DNA of 64,000 nucleotides from Loripinus fragilis (lineage: Eukaryota; Mollusca; Bivalvia; Lucinida; Lucinidae), in contig OZ026522.1 in assembly GCA_964019695.1 (NCBI GenBank), forward strand, positions 64,379,811-64,443,810, written 5' to 3'. This document shows, in pieces, positions 45,420 through 58,398 of this stretch (positions are counted from its first letter, which is position 1; each line of letters starts with the position of its first letter). Under the pieces are notes generated by a model. It searched no databases. It saw only the letters and a list, made by a program, of their open reading frames with translations, and was not told the DNA's origin. The translations under genes were made by a program, and so were the position numbers.

Positions 45420-46640
45420 GATTGATAGATTTCATTTTTCTTAAGTAGATTTGACCATATTTAAAAACAACAATAAGTTAAAAAGATCTATTTCCGCAGG
45501 TAAGAATGACTTTCGGCCACTTTGGTTAGCTATGAGCATTAATATCTGCATAGTCTGAGCTAGTTCTGGGACCATAACCTAGTTTGTAAGTTTCATCATG
45601 GTCAAACTAGGTTATGGTATTTGTGTACAATAGAAGCAAAATTAATAATTGTTTACACTACAGTTTGTTTACAAATAAAGTTGTAAGTATTTATCCATAG
45701 TTCCTTCATTTCTACATATTCTGTTAGCTTAGGGCAAATACTGCACATATAAGTGAAATAAAATGCATGAGAATAATTAAACATAAAAGTGTACAAACCA
45801 GAAAGATCAACAAAGTTTCAGAACACATGTATCTCCTGACCTTTAATTTCCATGTTGGGTCAATCTGGTTCCCTTTCTCTTAGTGCTATAAATTTGGAGA
45901 CAGGAATCAGTGAGCCACATCATCAGATATGTCATGTGACCCACAGTTATGGTCAATTGACCCTCAGCCAATGGGCTTACAGGTTTCTCTTCATGCAAAT
46001 TAACCCACAATGCTGCAGTCATTCATAAAGCTGTGATGTCACTGTGTCAGCATATGTGTTTTTGAACTATTTTTGTAAACAAATCATTATTTGCTGCTAC
46101 AAAAGTGGATTTTCAATATTTTGGACATATTTTTGTGTGAGCACCAACTAGAGGTAAGGGGCTTACTATTACAACAATTTTTTCACTAGACTTTTATTCC
46201 ATATATAAACTTTGGAGTCAAATGTTAGAGTGTTGCTATTTGAACAAAATGTGACCCAAAATATTAGGCCTAAGAATGGGACATAACAGAAAAATCCATT
46301 CTTAGGCCTAATCTTAGGTCTAAGTCTGAGCTAGTCTGCGTTCCAGTCTGGTCATTTTTTCTTCTTTTTTATTTTCCGTTTCTTGGTCAAAAATGACAAT
46401 AATATGAAATAAGGCACAACCTTTATGGCGAGCACAGCATGCTAGATCCAATTTTCTATATTCAAAGGGACCCGGCACGTATAGGTGTTTTATAGTCTAA
46501 AATGGCTAAAAAGTCAACATAGGCTTGATATATGTCTTTTTATTGTCAATAATAACAATGGTTATGTTGTCTGTAGATAGTGGTTTGGAATAACCCCCCT
46601 GGTAGCTCAGACTAGTGTTCCAGGGATGGTTTGAACAGGA
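45420..46640. other. upstream region with possible promoter motifs
   Basis: No coding region is supported. A hairpin (CATAACCTAGTTTG and complement) lies at 45590-45620 and another (AAGAATGG...CCATTCTTAGGCCTAA) at 46265-46310. Between 45880 and 46150 are TATAAA, CCAAT (AGCCAATGGG), ATGCAAAT and TGATGTCA motifs, and a donor-like GAGGTAAGG at 46152. This is compatible with a promoter and first exon on the plus strand but unproven. Confidence 0.3.
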
Positions 46641-46697
46641 CCACCTGAGAAGCTCAGTGAATAGAGCACCGACTCATTAGTGAGGGTTGTGGGATCA

Positions 46698-47072
46698 AGC
46701 TCCTCCTGAGGCCTAAAATAAAATTTTATTTGTTTCCCCTTACCCGACCGACCCTGAAAAAAGGACCCTACCCAAAAAATTTTATTACAATTTTCAGTCT
46801 AGAATTGTTTTTTTAAAATTCATTGGCAATTTGCTAACTAAAGAATTGTCCAATGTAAACAGCGTTATATTTAAAAAATATTTTTAGTTGCAAATTGTTT
46901 GTGTATTTAATGTTATTGCCTAAAGTAGGACTATTTACGATTAAGTTTAATCGGTATCAAGTTTGGGAAGTAGAATAAAATTATTTTCCGACCGGCCAAC
47001 CCATACCGGTTAAACAGGGTCGGGTAAGGGGAAACAAAAATATTTCTAAGGTTGGCCTGAGGTGGGATTTTC
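46698..47072. mobile_element. MITE with TGTTTCCCCTTACCCGACC ends
   Basis: Inverse ends TGTTTCCCCTTACCCGACC and GGGTCGGGTAAGGGGAAACA are nearly perfect, flanked by GAGGCCTAAAATA-like and AAGGTTGGCCTGAG-like outer arms. It interrupts a tRNA-like repeat: upstream bases 46640-46697 read like a tRNA 5' part (GAAGCTCAGTGAATAGAGCA) with GGATCAAGCTCC. Confidence 0.65.
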
Positions 47073-47370
47073 CCTTAAGGTAGTGGTTTGAACAAGAACA
47101 CCTGGTAGCTCAGGGTGGTAGCTAAATGCTTTTATACCAAATTACAGTTGCATTTGGCCTGGTTTTAAGAGTTGTAATAAGTGTGTTCTGGGACCCAATA
47201 TGGGTCCGATGTGTGTTCTAGGAGGGTGGGGGTGGTGAGATGGGGCATATCATAAGAATCAGTTAAATGTGTTACCCTTTTCTGTAAAAACTGACATATT
47301 ATAGCCCCTAGCCTTAGAGGATGCACCTCTAGCCTTCATGCTAGTCAAGAGGTACACTGAAATGCATAGA

Positions 47371-47574
47371 GTAGCGGCTCACTCAGTTGGTAGAGCGTTA
47401 GTCTGGAGATCGAAGGGTTGCTGGCTTGAGTATATCCTTTGGCGGAGTCACTGTGCTGTGTCTTTGATTGAGACACTTTATCCGCCGCTTAGTATTGATT
47501 CCACCCATGAAGACCAATCCTGACATGACTGAAAAATGGTTGACTGGGACATAAAGAGTCAATCCGAACAAAAA
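47371..47574 (+). mobile_element. tRNA-derived SINE
   Basis: The head has CACTCAGTTGGTAGAGCG (A box) and GAAGGGTTGCTGGCTTGAG (degenerate B box). The body has TGATTGAGACACTTTATCCG, GCTTAGTATTGATTCCACCC, GAAGACC and the tail GGGACATAAAGAGTCAATCC. Same family as 12245-12476. Confidence 0.72.
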
Positions 47575-48057
47575 TGATGTACAATTCTATTCACAGGGAT
47601 AGAATATATATATGTAATCCCCTGCAAATGGAATTTAAAAGCAGTTCAAGCTCTTGAAAACCTTTAAAAGTCCTTGATATATTAGAGAATGATATTTAGA
47701 ACATTTCTCATTTTTTGCACATTGTGACACAGTGTTCTGGTACAACTCAGTCATCATAATAATGTACCATCGGTAAACTGCTGATGATATCAAAAGGAAG
47801 ATATTAAAGAACATTACTGAAGTCATGGTTTTTGGCATTTTATTTATTTAAAAAATACTAAGATAAGTTATCTGATTTAAGAGTTTATTTCCATCAAGGT
47901 TAATCACAGCTCATCGAGATCATATTGACACATACTGTATTATGTGTATAGAAAAAGACAAGTACTTGACCACTGCTCCCAGTTCAAGGGCCACCACAAA
48001 GAGCCCAATATTGTAGATACCAGACATATAGTAATGCCCTGAATTTTCGTAGTTTAC

Positions 48058-49091
<1,034 letters not shown>

Positions 49092-49334
49092 TAATGAATG
49101 GTGGGTGAGTTTGGGGGATGGGGAGTGAGAGAAACAGAGAAGGGGACAACTGTACTTTGCTCTGATAAAAATTAGTTTCCACATTTTACAAATAAAAAGG
49201 GCTGCTGCCCACACTCCCCTGCAGCATTTTAAGAAACTATGTCAAAAGCATATGGCACTACAATATTAGAATAATTAGATGTAAACACACCATTACAACT
49301 TAATCAAATCCAGTATAGAGACAGATAAGAAGGA

Positions 49335-49500
49335 GAGAGAGAGAGAGAGAGAGAGAGAGCCCGTTTTTCTATGCATAATCTGTACTGTACAACCCCTGGG
49401 GGCTTTCTGGACAGGGAGAGAGAGAGAGAGTACCTTTTTTCTATGCATAATCTGTACTGTACAACCCCTGGGGGCTTTCTGGACAGGGAGCGACAATACT
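49335..49500. repeat. (GA)n plus two copies of a 73-bp unit
   Basis: A GAGA run is followed by TTTTCTATGCATAATCTGTA...CCCCTGGGGGCTTTCTGGAC, then a second GAGA run and the same unit again. A shorter third fragment (TCTTTCTGGACAG) follows at about 49508. Local tandem duplication. Confidence 0.8.
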
Positions 49501-49829
49501 GGGGAGTGTCTTTCTGGACAGAACGCGTCAATACTGGGGAGTTAAAACATACCGGTTAATAGTACTGGGGAGTTTATATGGTCAGAACGATGCATTGTGG
49601 GTTTTTATTGACTCATTTTTTCGTCTGGTAACTACATCACGGGTGGGCATCAGCGGAACTACCGCGAAATCGCGTCAACGTAAATTTGTTCCTTCGTCAC
49701 ATATGGGACCTGTCGCGTTAGTGGCATCATCATGGAAAAGCCAAACAAAGGTAGGTGCTCTCGCTTGTTTTGATTTTTTGTAAAAGAATGAGCTAACTAT
49801 GTAAAAATCCGGCAATGCTATTCCATGTA

Positions 49830-52534
49830 CATATGATTTACCTTGCTAAACAGGCCAAACGCGATGTTGAAAAAAGCTTTGCTTTGAGATGAGGACCGTA
49901 ACCAAATCGAACCCAGAACGGGATTTCTTCAGTTTAATGTCAAAACGAAGAAAGCATGTAGATGTTCTGCCAGTTTTAGCTCAGAACAAGAGCATTTTTC
50001 ACATGAAATGTACATAACAACCCTTATTCGTCCTTCCGACGTTAAATAATCGAACCGATCATGTGCTATGAAGGAATGATGCCAAAAATTTCAGGCGCAA
50101 TAGCGCCTTAGCCATCGCTCTAGTTGTAACGTCACGCTCTAGTTCCTTCGAGTATACCATGTCAGTACATGCAGTGTATGAGGCTGCGGAGAGAAATGTG
50201 TGTTATATTGTAGTATCTACTGAAACACCCCAAACCACCACCAATCCATCTCAAACGCTGCTCCCCGTGTACAAACTTACCCCTGCCCCACTCAAAGTCC
50301 TCACCTCCAAGACCCCCACAGCAATTAGCTCAGCCTTTTGCGCAGATCCACCACAGATGTAAGTATCAGGTCTCGTCCACCGGCCTAAATATACTTGAAG
50401 TGTTTATCATTTATCTTCATGTATACATGTATATGTCTCAGTACATGAGATTTTGTCGCTTATCGCATGCGCCACGACTCAGATTAGCTTGTGCATTATT
50501 AAGGTTTCACCAGAACTTTCGCTGCTCGCACATGCAAAGTATGGATGTAGATAAAGACAAGACCACAATTTTAAATTGTGGTCTTGTCTTTATCTACATC
50601 CATACTTTGTGTGTGCGAGCAGCAAAAGTTCTGGCAAACTTCAAAATGCACAAGCTAATCTGAGTCGTGGAACATGCGATATGTGACAAAATTTCTACTG
50701 ACACATACATGTAGATAAATGATATACACTTCAAGTATATTTGGGCCGGTGGTCAAGACCTGATACTTACATCTGTAGTGCATTTGCAAAAAAGGCTGAG
50801 CTAAAGGCTGTGGGGGGGGGGGTCTTGGAGGTGAGGACTTGGAGTAGGGTAGGGGTAAATGTGCTAGTTAGTACACAGGGAGCAGCGTTTGAGATGGATT
50901 GGTGGTGGTTTGGGGTGTTTCAGTAGATACTAGAATAAAACACACATTTCTCTCCGCGCCTGCATGCACTGCATGTATTGACATGGTATACTCGAAGGAA
51001 CTAGAGTGCGACGTTACAAATACCGCGATGGCTAAGGCGCTATTGCGCCTGAATTTTTTGGCATCATTTCTTCATAGAACATGATCGGTTCGGGTTTTTA
51101 AGTCCGAAGGACGAATATAGGGCTGCTATATGTACACGTCATGTGTAAAATGCTCTTGTTCTGAGATATAACTGGCAAAGCATATGTATACTTTCTTTGT
51201 TTTGACATAAAACTGAAGAAATCCCGTTCTGTGTTCGATTTGGTTACGGTCCTCATCTCAAAGCAAAGCTTTTTTCAACATCGCGCTTGGCCTGTTTAGC
51301 AAGGTAAATCATGTCTACATCGAATAGCATTGTCGGATTTTTACATAGTTTGCTGATTCTTTTACAAAAAATCAAAACAAGCGAGAGTAACTCATAACGG
51401 AGCAACATTTCGCTCAAACGATGCACAACTCGACCAAAGGGGCATGTACTCTCAATTTTTCTTCATACGTAGGCATGGACCCTGCATCTACTGTTTAAAA
51501 TATCTAGAATATCAGGCATACCACCCGCCCCCAATAAAATTTTGAAATTTTAGTAACCCAAATAAATATCCCCATTCTGTACATCGACCTCATGAAAAAA
51601 AAACTTAAAATCACAGAAATGACCCTAAAACCATTCGAGTTGACCAAAAAATATCCACAAAATTTCCAAACTCCCAAAAATATTCATTTTTCTACACCCC
51701 CCCCCCCCCAAAAAAAAAAAATATTCATTGAAATTCAAGAATTTGAACCCCATAAAATGACCCGAGCCTACGTATGTGTGGAAATCAGAGTACACCCCCT
51801 CCTGGGACCGGACTTGTTAACATGTTTACAAAATATCAAGGGTAACTTAAAAATTCAATCACGGGAGACAATTCAAAAATTATCAAGGGGGGACAACAAT
51901 TCTTGACCTGCCTACCAAATATACTGACACACACGTTCAACGCAAAATATTTCAGTTTACAAGGCCTTGCCGAAATCATTGAACAGTTCAGAGGTAAGTG
52001 AAGGTATTCATCCAATCAGGCTATGATTAAAGTAAAATTTTTGACTTAAAAAAATCAACTTACATTGTTATAAAGAAGTGTTTATTCCCCCGAATAATGT
52101 TTATTCCCCGAGTAATGAAAATATCTGGAATGTTCTAAAAGGTATGGAGTGAATAATCTTACATCTGCATGCCAACGGACGGTCGGTTTAGTTTATTGCC
52201 AAATCCCCGATTCTTAAACGGTTGCGAATAGATGAGAACTTTATTTGTACACAATAGAGAAATGTTTTATTTGTTCGTTCCTTATGGGGTTTCCGTTTTC
52301 AAAACAAAACTGTTATTGAAAATAGACCACATTCCTACTGTCCTGCCAGCCAAAAGTGACAGTGACTTCATGTTTTGTTTACAAAGTTATCAGGGACTTA
52401 GTCGATAGATCACTTGTGTAATAATCCTATCTTGAGCATAGGATACAATCACAAGTGATCTATCGATTCGCGTTAGCTCAAGTGAAGTGTACACGTAAGT
52501 GTTTTACTTAGCAATTGTAAACAAAGAATTATGT
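49830..52534. repeat. tandem duplication, unit 1 (about 2.7 kb)
   Basis: The unit recurs at 52535-55215 with very few differences. Both contain the tight palindrome centred at 50574 / 53255 (ACCACAATTTTAAATTGTGG), the CTTCATACGTAGGC MITE and the CTGTCGTGCC MITE. Unit 2 lacks 24 bases after GAGGACCG that unit 1 has. Confidence 0.88.
51437..51801. mobile_element. MITE with CTTCATACGTAGGC ends (copy 2)
   Basis: Ends GTACTCTCAATTTTTCTTCA...CGTAGGC and CCGAGCCTACGTATGTGTG...AGAGTACACC are inverse. The inner half has CAACTCGAAT-like and AAAATATCCACAAAA phrases and a C-run followed by an A-run at 51697-51722. The copy at 54128-54482 comes from the tandem duplication. Confidence 0.6.
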
Positions 52535-55215
52535 CATATGATTTACCTTGCTAAACAGGCCAAACGCGATGTTGAAAATAGCTTTGCTTTGAGATGAGGA
52601 CCGATTTCTTCAGTTTAATGTCAAAACGAAGAAAGCATGTAGATGTTCTGCCAGTTTTAGCTCAGAACAAGAGCATTTTTCACATGAAATGTACATAACA
52701 GCCCTTATTCGTCCTTCCGACGTTAAAAAATCGAACCGATCATGTGCTATGAAGGAATGATGCCAAAAATTTCAGGCGCAATAGCGCCTTAGCCATCGCT
52801 CTAGTTGTAACGTCACGCTCTAGTTCCTTCGAGTATACCATGTCAGTACATGCAGTGTATGAGGCCGCGGAGAAAATGTGTGTTATATTGTAGTATCTAC
52901 TGAAACACCCCAAACCACCACCAATCCATCTCAAACGCTGCTCCCCGTGTACAAACTTACCCCTGCCCCACTCAAAGTCCTCACCTCCAAGACCCCCACA
53001 GCAATTAGCTCAGCCTTTTGTGCAGATCCACCACAGATGTAAGTATCAGGTCTCGTCCACCGGCCTAAATATACTTGAAGTGTTTATCATTTATCTTCAT
53101 GTATACATGTATATGTCTCAGTACATGAGAATTTGTCGCTTATCGCATGCGCCACGACTCAGATTAGCTTGTGCATTATTAAGGTTTCACCAGAACTTTC
53201 GCTGCTCGCACATGCAAAGTATGGATGTAGATAAAGACAAGACCACAATTTTAAATTGTGGTCTTGTCTTTATCTACATCCATACTTTGTGTGTGCGAGC
53301 AGCAAAAGTTCTGGCAAACTTCAAAATGCACAAGCTAATCTGAGTCGTGGAACATGCGATATGTGACAAAATCTCTACTGACACATACATGTAGATAAAT
53401 GATATACACTTCAAGTATATTTGGGCCGGTGGTCAAGACCTGATACTAACATCCTGTAGTGCATTTGCAAAAAAGGCTGAGCTAAAGGCTGTGGGGGGGG
53501 GGGGGGTCTTGGAGGTGAGGACTTGGAGTAGGGTAGGGGTAAATGTGCTAGTTAGTACACGGGGAGCAGCGTTTGAGATGGATTGGTGGTGGTTTGGGGT
53601 GTTTCAGTAGATACTAGAATAAAACACACATTTCTCTCCGCGCCTGCATGCACTGCATGTATTGACATGGTAAACTTGAAGGAACTAGAGTGCGACGTTA
53701 CAAATACCACGATGGCTAAGGCGCTATTGCGCCTGAAATTTTGGGCATCATTTCTTCATAGAACATGATCGGTTCGGGTTTTTAAGTCCGAAGGACGAAT
53801 ATAGGGCTGCTATATGTACACGTCATGTGTAAAATGCTCTTGTTCTGAGATATAACTGGCAAAGCATATGTATACTTTCTTTGTTTTGACATAAAACTGA
53901 AGAAATCCCGTTCTGTGTTCGATTTGGTTACGGTCCTCATCTCAAAGCAAAGCTTTTTTCAACATCGCGCTTGGCCTGTTTAGCAAGGTAAATCATGTCT
54001 ACATCGAATAGCATTGCCGGATTTTTACATAGTTTGCTGATTCTTTTACAAAAAATCAAAACAAGCGAGAGTAACTCATAACGGAGCAACATTTCGCTCA
54101 AACAATGCACAACTCGACCAAAGGGGCATGTACTCTCAATTTTTCTTCATACGTAGGCATGGACCCTGCATCTACTGTTTAAAATATCTAGAATATCAGG
54201 CATACCACCCGCCCCCAATAAAATTTCGAAATTTTAGTAACCCAAATAAATATCTCCATTCTGTACATCGACCTCATGAAAAAAAAACTTAAAATCACAG
54301 AAATGACCCTAAAACCATTCGAGTTGACCAAAAAATATCCACAAAATTTCCAAACTCCCAAAAATATTCATTTTTCTACACCCCCCCCCCCCAAAAAAAA
54401 AATATATTCATTGAAATTCAAGAATTTGAACCCCATAAAATGACCCGAGCCTACGTATGTGTGAAAATCAGAGTACACCCCCTCCTGGGACCGGACTTGT
54501 TAACATGTTTACAAAATATCAAGGGTAACTTAAAAATTCAATCACGGGAGACAATTCAAAAATTATCAAGGGGGGACAACAATTCTTGACCTGCCTACCA
54601 AATATACTGACACACACGTTTAACGCAAAATATTTCAGTTTACAAGGCCTTGCCGAAATCATTGAACAGTTCAGAGGTAAGTGAAGGTATTCATCCTATC
54701 AGGCTATGATTAAAGTAAAATTTTTGACTTAAAAAAATCAACTTACATTGTTATAAAGAAGTGTTTATTCCCCCGAATAATGTTTATTCCCCGAGTAATG
54801 AAAATATCTGGAATGTTCTAAAAGGTATGGAGTGAATAATCTTACATCTGCATGCCAACGGACGGTCGGTTTAGTTTATTGCCATATCCCCGATTCTTAA
54901 CCGGTTGCGGATAGATGAGAACCTTATTTGTACACAATAGAGAAATGTTTTATTTGTTCTTTCCGTATGGGGTTTCCGTTTTCAAAACAAAACTGTTATT
55001 GAAAATAGACCACATTCCTACTGTCCTGCCAGCCAAAAGTGACAGTGACTTCATGTTTTGTTTACAAAGTTATCAGGGACTTAGTTGATAGATCACTTGT
55101 GTAATAATCCTATCTTGAGCATAGGATACAATCACAAGTGATCTATCGATTCGCGTTAGCTCAAGTGAAGTGTACACGTAAGTGTTTTACTTAGCAATTG
55201 TAAACAAAGAATTGT
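52535..55215. repeat. tandem duplication, unit 2
   Basis: Near-identical to 49830-52534. The junction at about 52534 falls inside the CTGTCGTGCC-type MITE of unit 1, cutting it, whereas unit 2 keeps the full MITE (55021-55244). Differences seen include a 24-base deletion and single substitutions (for example GCATTGTCGG against GCATTGCCGG). Confidence 0.88.
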
Positions 55216-55244
55216 GTCACTGTCACTCTTGGTTGGCACGACAG
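55021..55244. mobile_element. TA-flanked palindromic MITE, CTGTCGTGCC ends (copy 3)
   Basis: Full-length copy: CTGTCCTGCCAGCCAAAAGT after TA at the left, CTGTCGTGCCAACCAAGAGT (inverse) before TA at the right, centre GATAGATCACTTGTG and complement. Same family as 10175-10400. Confidence 0.7.
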
Positions 55245-57117
55245 TAGTTACACTTGTATTTTCTATTGTATTGTATGATTGGAACTTAAACTTTAGTAGA
55301 ATGAATGCCTCACTTGAATGCATGATATTTTTCATACGGATTTCTCGTAATTATGTGGTTTCAATTCAAAGCGTTTTCCTCTTTCTGGTGCTTAGTGTTT
55401 GTTGGCTGCAATATTTAAATGTGACAAATCGCGGGCCTTCCATAATCATTTATGCGAATAAAAAAATTGCTCTCGCACAATACATCTTGGAAGTATACGA
55501 CACATATGAAGTTGACCTAGTAAAGAAGTCTATCTCCGTTTCATGTCTTTGCACTAGACTCTTCAACAACTCATTGCACTTTATCCCCATTTAAGCCAGA
55601 TGGGATTTCCCATTAATACTCATTGGACCTGTACATTTCTGTTTTAAGAGTTGTCGGGTGTTGGTTTTCCTTTTCAATCAAATTTCAAAAGTCCACTGCA
55701 AGCAAAAAGGAAAGACTCGACCTATGCGGCGTCTGATCTGGGTCTGCGCTGTTTGCCTATGTCCCATAAAAAGGACACAAGTGATTTATATGGGTTTAGT
55801 TGGCAAAGTAAGATAAACTTAAAACCAAAAGTAACTTTACAGAATTGATGCATATACATTTTAAGGGTATTGGTGAAGGCTATTTTAAATGGGTTTTTTA
55901 TATAACAGTGAAATCAGGCATTCGTGAGATAGTCGAAAATAATGGTTTTCTTCGTTTTGAATCAGGCAAGGGAGCAAAATAAACGTTTCCAAAACGCATC
56001 GCTGTAGCTTTGAGAAAGGACAAATTTAAATGTTAAAGACCCAGCCTGAAAGATATACTATTAAATTGTTGTTTAAAGTTTTCAATCCTCCCGGATCACC
56101 CTACGAGTAAATGCTCTGCCTTTTTACTTCTAAACCGACTGGAATTTTTATCAGATTATCTTGTCAAATACTCTGGGCATAGGTCCAAACAAATCACTGA
56201 TTTAAAAAATAAAATTTTATCTGAGATAAAGCTTTCAGAAAGCACTTAAAGTTTACAATTGTTTTAATTCAAAGGGCGGGGGTAGTTTCAAAGCGAATCA
56301 ACTTTAAGATCCTGCCAAAAACTAACCATACGTCAGAGACAAAAAGTCTGGCAGTATAGCGCGTTCGAATCCCGAGTCGTGGCACATGCCATAAGTGACG
56401 AAATCTCATGTGCTGACACATAATATACATGTAGATAAATGATTGACACTTCAAGTATATTAAGGCTGATACTTACATCTTTAGCGCATCTACGCAAAAG
56501 GCTGAGCTTAAGGTTGTGGGGGTCTTGGAGGAGAGAACTTGAAGTGGGGCCGGGTAAAGTGTGCTAGTTTGTGCACTGCATGTACTGACATGGTATACTC
56601 GAAGGAACTAGAGCGTGACCTTACAACTAGAGCGATGGCGCAGGAGCTATAGTGCTTGAAAACTTTGGCAGCATTCCTTCATAGTACATGATCGGTTCGA
56701 TTATTTTTCGTCCGACGGACGACTAAGGGCTGTTATGAACATGCCATGTGTAAAATGCTCTTGTTCTGAGCTAAAACTGTCAAAACATCTGCATACTTTC
56801 TTCGTTTTGACATAAAACTTAAGAAATCCCGTTCTGTGTTCGATTTGGTTACGGTTCTCATCTCAAAGCAAAGCTTTTTTCAACATCGAGTTTGGCCTGT
56901 TTAGCAAGGTAAATCATATCTATATGGAATAGCATTGCCGGATTTTTACATAGTTTGCTCATTCTTTCACAAAAAATCAAAACAAGCGAGAGTACCTACC
57001 TTTGTTTTGCTCTTCCCTGGCGATGCCACTAGCGCGAAAGGTCCCGTATGTGACGAAGGAACAAATTTACGTTGACGCGATTTCGCGATAGTTCCGCTGA
57101 TGCCCACCCGTGTACAT

Positions 57118-58077
57118 CAACAAATAGCCCGCTTCAATTTGGTTGGTTTCGTCTGAAAACTGTAGTATCGTCAGTTTTGTTCGAATCAAAGTTGGAGAAT
57201 GTGTGAAAACGCTTGTGATAGAAAAGAAAAAAAATGAGTTGACTATGAACTAATTTTCGATTTCTTCATTTTCTTGTTTTAAAAAATAGCGCCTTGCAAT
57301 CAATTCGCCAGTGACGTAACAGCTGGTACCATGCGTCTTAATGCTGTTTCGTTTAACTTGTCCAATGCCGATGGGAAACAGCTCTGATTCCCCGGATACG
57401 GAAGTAATTTCATGGACAACAAAACCGGACCATGAGATTTTAAAGATACACTGTGCATAAAGCCTAGCCCATTTTGGACCATATCTCTACCGTAAGAGCT
57501 CACGTTGTTCGCAACGCGCTTCGCGCGTTGCGAGCTGTGCTCGCTATCAATCAAAATCAATAACGGACAACCGATCCCTTTGATGTGGTATCTTTTTATT
57601 CTCTTATTTTTGTAGAATATTAGCAATAATATGAACTTAGGCACTACCTAAACCGTGCAAAGCAAACAAATCCACTGTGCATCTTCAAGTCTTAATTTTA
57701 AAAAAATTTAACCTGATATATTTACCTTGAGAATACCTTGAGAATCGTTGCTGGGCTCTGAGGGAAGGAGATATCCGCCTTTTAAGCCCAACTTCCTTTT
57801 AGATTTTTTCTGTCACTGTGTCTTATTAAGTCCTTAACAGTTTTGCTGAGCATCATAAGTACAGGTTTGCTTTAATACAGCTAAGTGATAATATATGTCA
57901 AAACTGACATGATAACTGATCAATAATCATAAATGACTTCGTGGTTCCAGTGTTGGTCTATTTTTGATTTAAACTCATTCACATCCTTTGCCAGTACCGC
58001 TCCCTCCAAAGATGGAGATGGAAATAGTTCGCATGGGTGGAGTAACATATTTGTAACTCCAGATTTATTTACATACA
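57118..58077. other. stretch without a recognised gene
   Basis: It contains an open stretch of 114 codons on the minus strand (57644-57300) without a recognised domain, and a compact GC hairpin GCAACGCGC TTC GCGCGTTGC at about 57508-57530. The remainder is AT-rich non-coding DNA. Confidence 0.4.
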
Positions 58078-58398
58078 CTAATTATGAGGGTCTGGAAGGG
58101 GTATGATGATAAGTGAATAATGGCCTTATTTTATAATGAATAGTGAATAATGAGCCCAAAAAATAATAAATTGTGAATAACGAGGGCCTAAAAATAATGA
58201 ATAATCCTATTTTTGATAAATTGAAGAAAAAATTAATGAATAGTGAATAATCAGATTTCTTTGCCACCTTTCTTACTTTCAATGAATAACTGGTCTTATT
58301 ATATTGAATAACCCAAAATTTTAATGAGATGAATAATTGGCCAAATTTTTAATGAATAGTGAATACCAGAACACCCCCCATCCAGACCCTCAATTATA
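58078..58398. mobile_element. MITE with GAGGGTCTGGA ends
   Basis: Ends TTATGAGGGTCTGGAAGGGG and inverse (TTATAATTGAGGGTCTGGAT) match. The interior is a degenerate array of GTGAATAATGA-type words in both orientations. It abuts the LINE fragment on its right. Confidence 0.6.

Larger units (their letters stand above)
49638..57112. mobile_element. palindromic DNA element with CACGGGTGGG ends (copy 2)
   Basis: Both ends read CACGGGTGGGCATCAGCGGA inward and are flanked by TACAT (49633-49637 and 57113-57117), a perfect 5-bp duplication. Inside are a left arm to about 50574, an inverse right arm to about 51390 without its outer end, spacer, then a second incomplete left arm and right arm produced by tandem duplication, more spacer, and a final full right arm (about 56380-57112). 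Nothing in it looks like a transposase. Confidence 0.78.

Noticed and set aside
45013..45420. 135-codon plus-strand ORF
   Set aside because: It overlaps the candidate non-coding exon on the other strand and has no recognisable domain.
55214..55594. 126-codon ORF with hydrophobic stretches
   Set aside because: It begins inside a MITE and shows no conserved motif; hydrophobicity follows from T-rich DNA.
57300..57644. 114-codon minus-strand ORF next to a GC hairpin
   Set aside because: No recognised domain and no splice or promoter evidence; kept only as a note.
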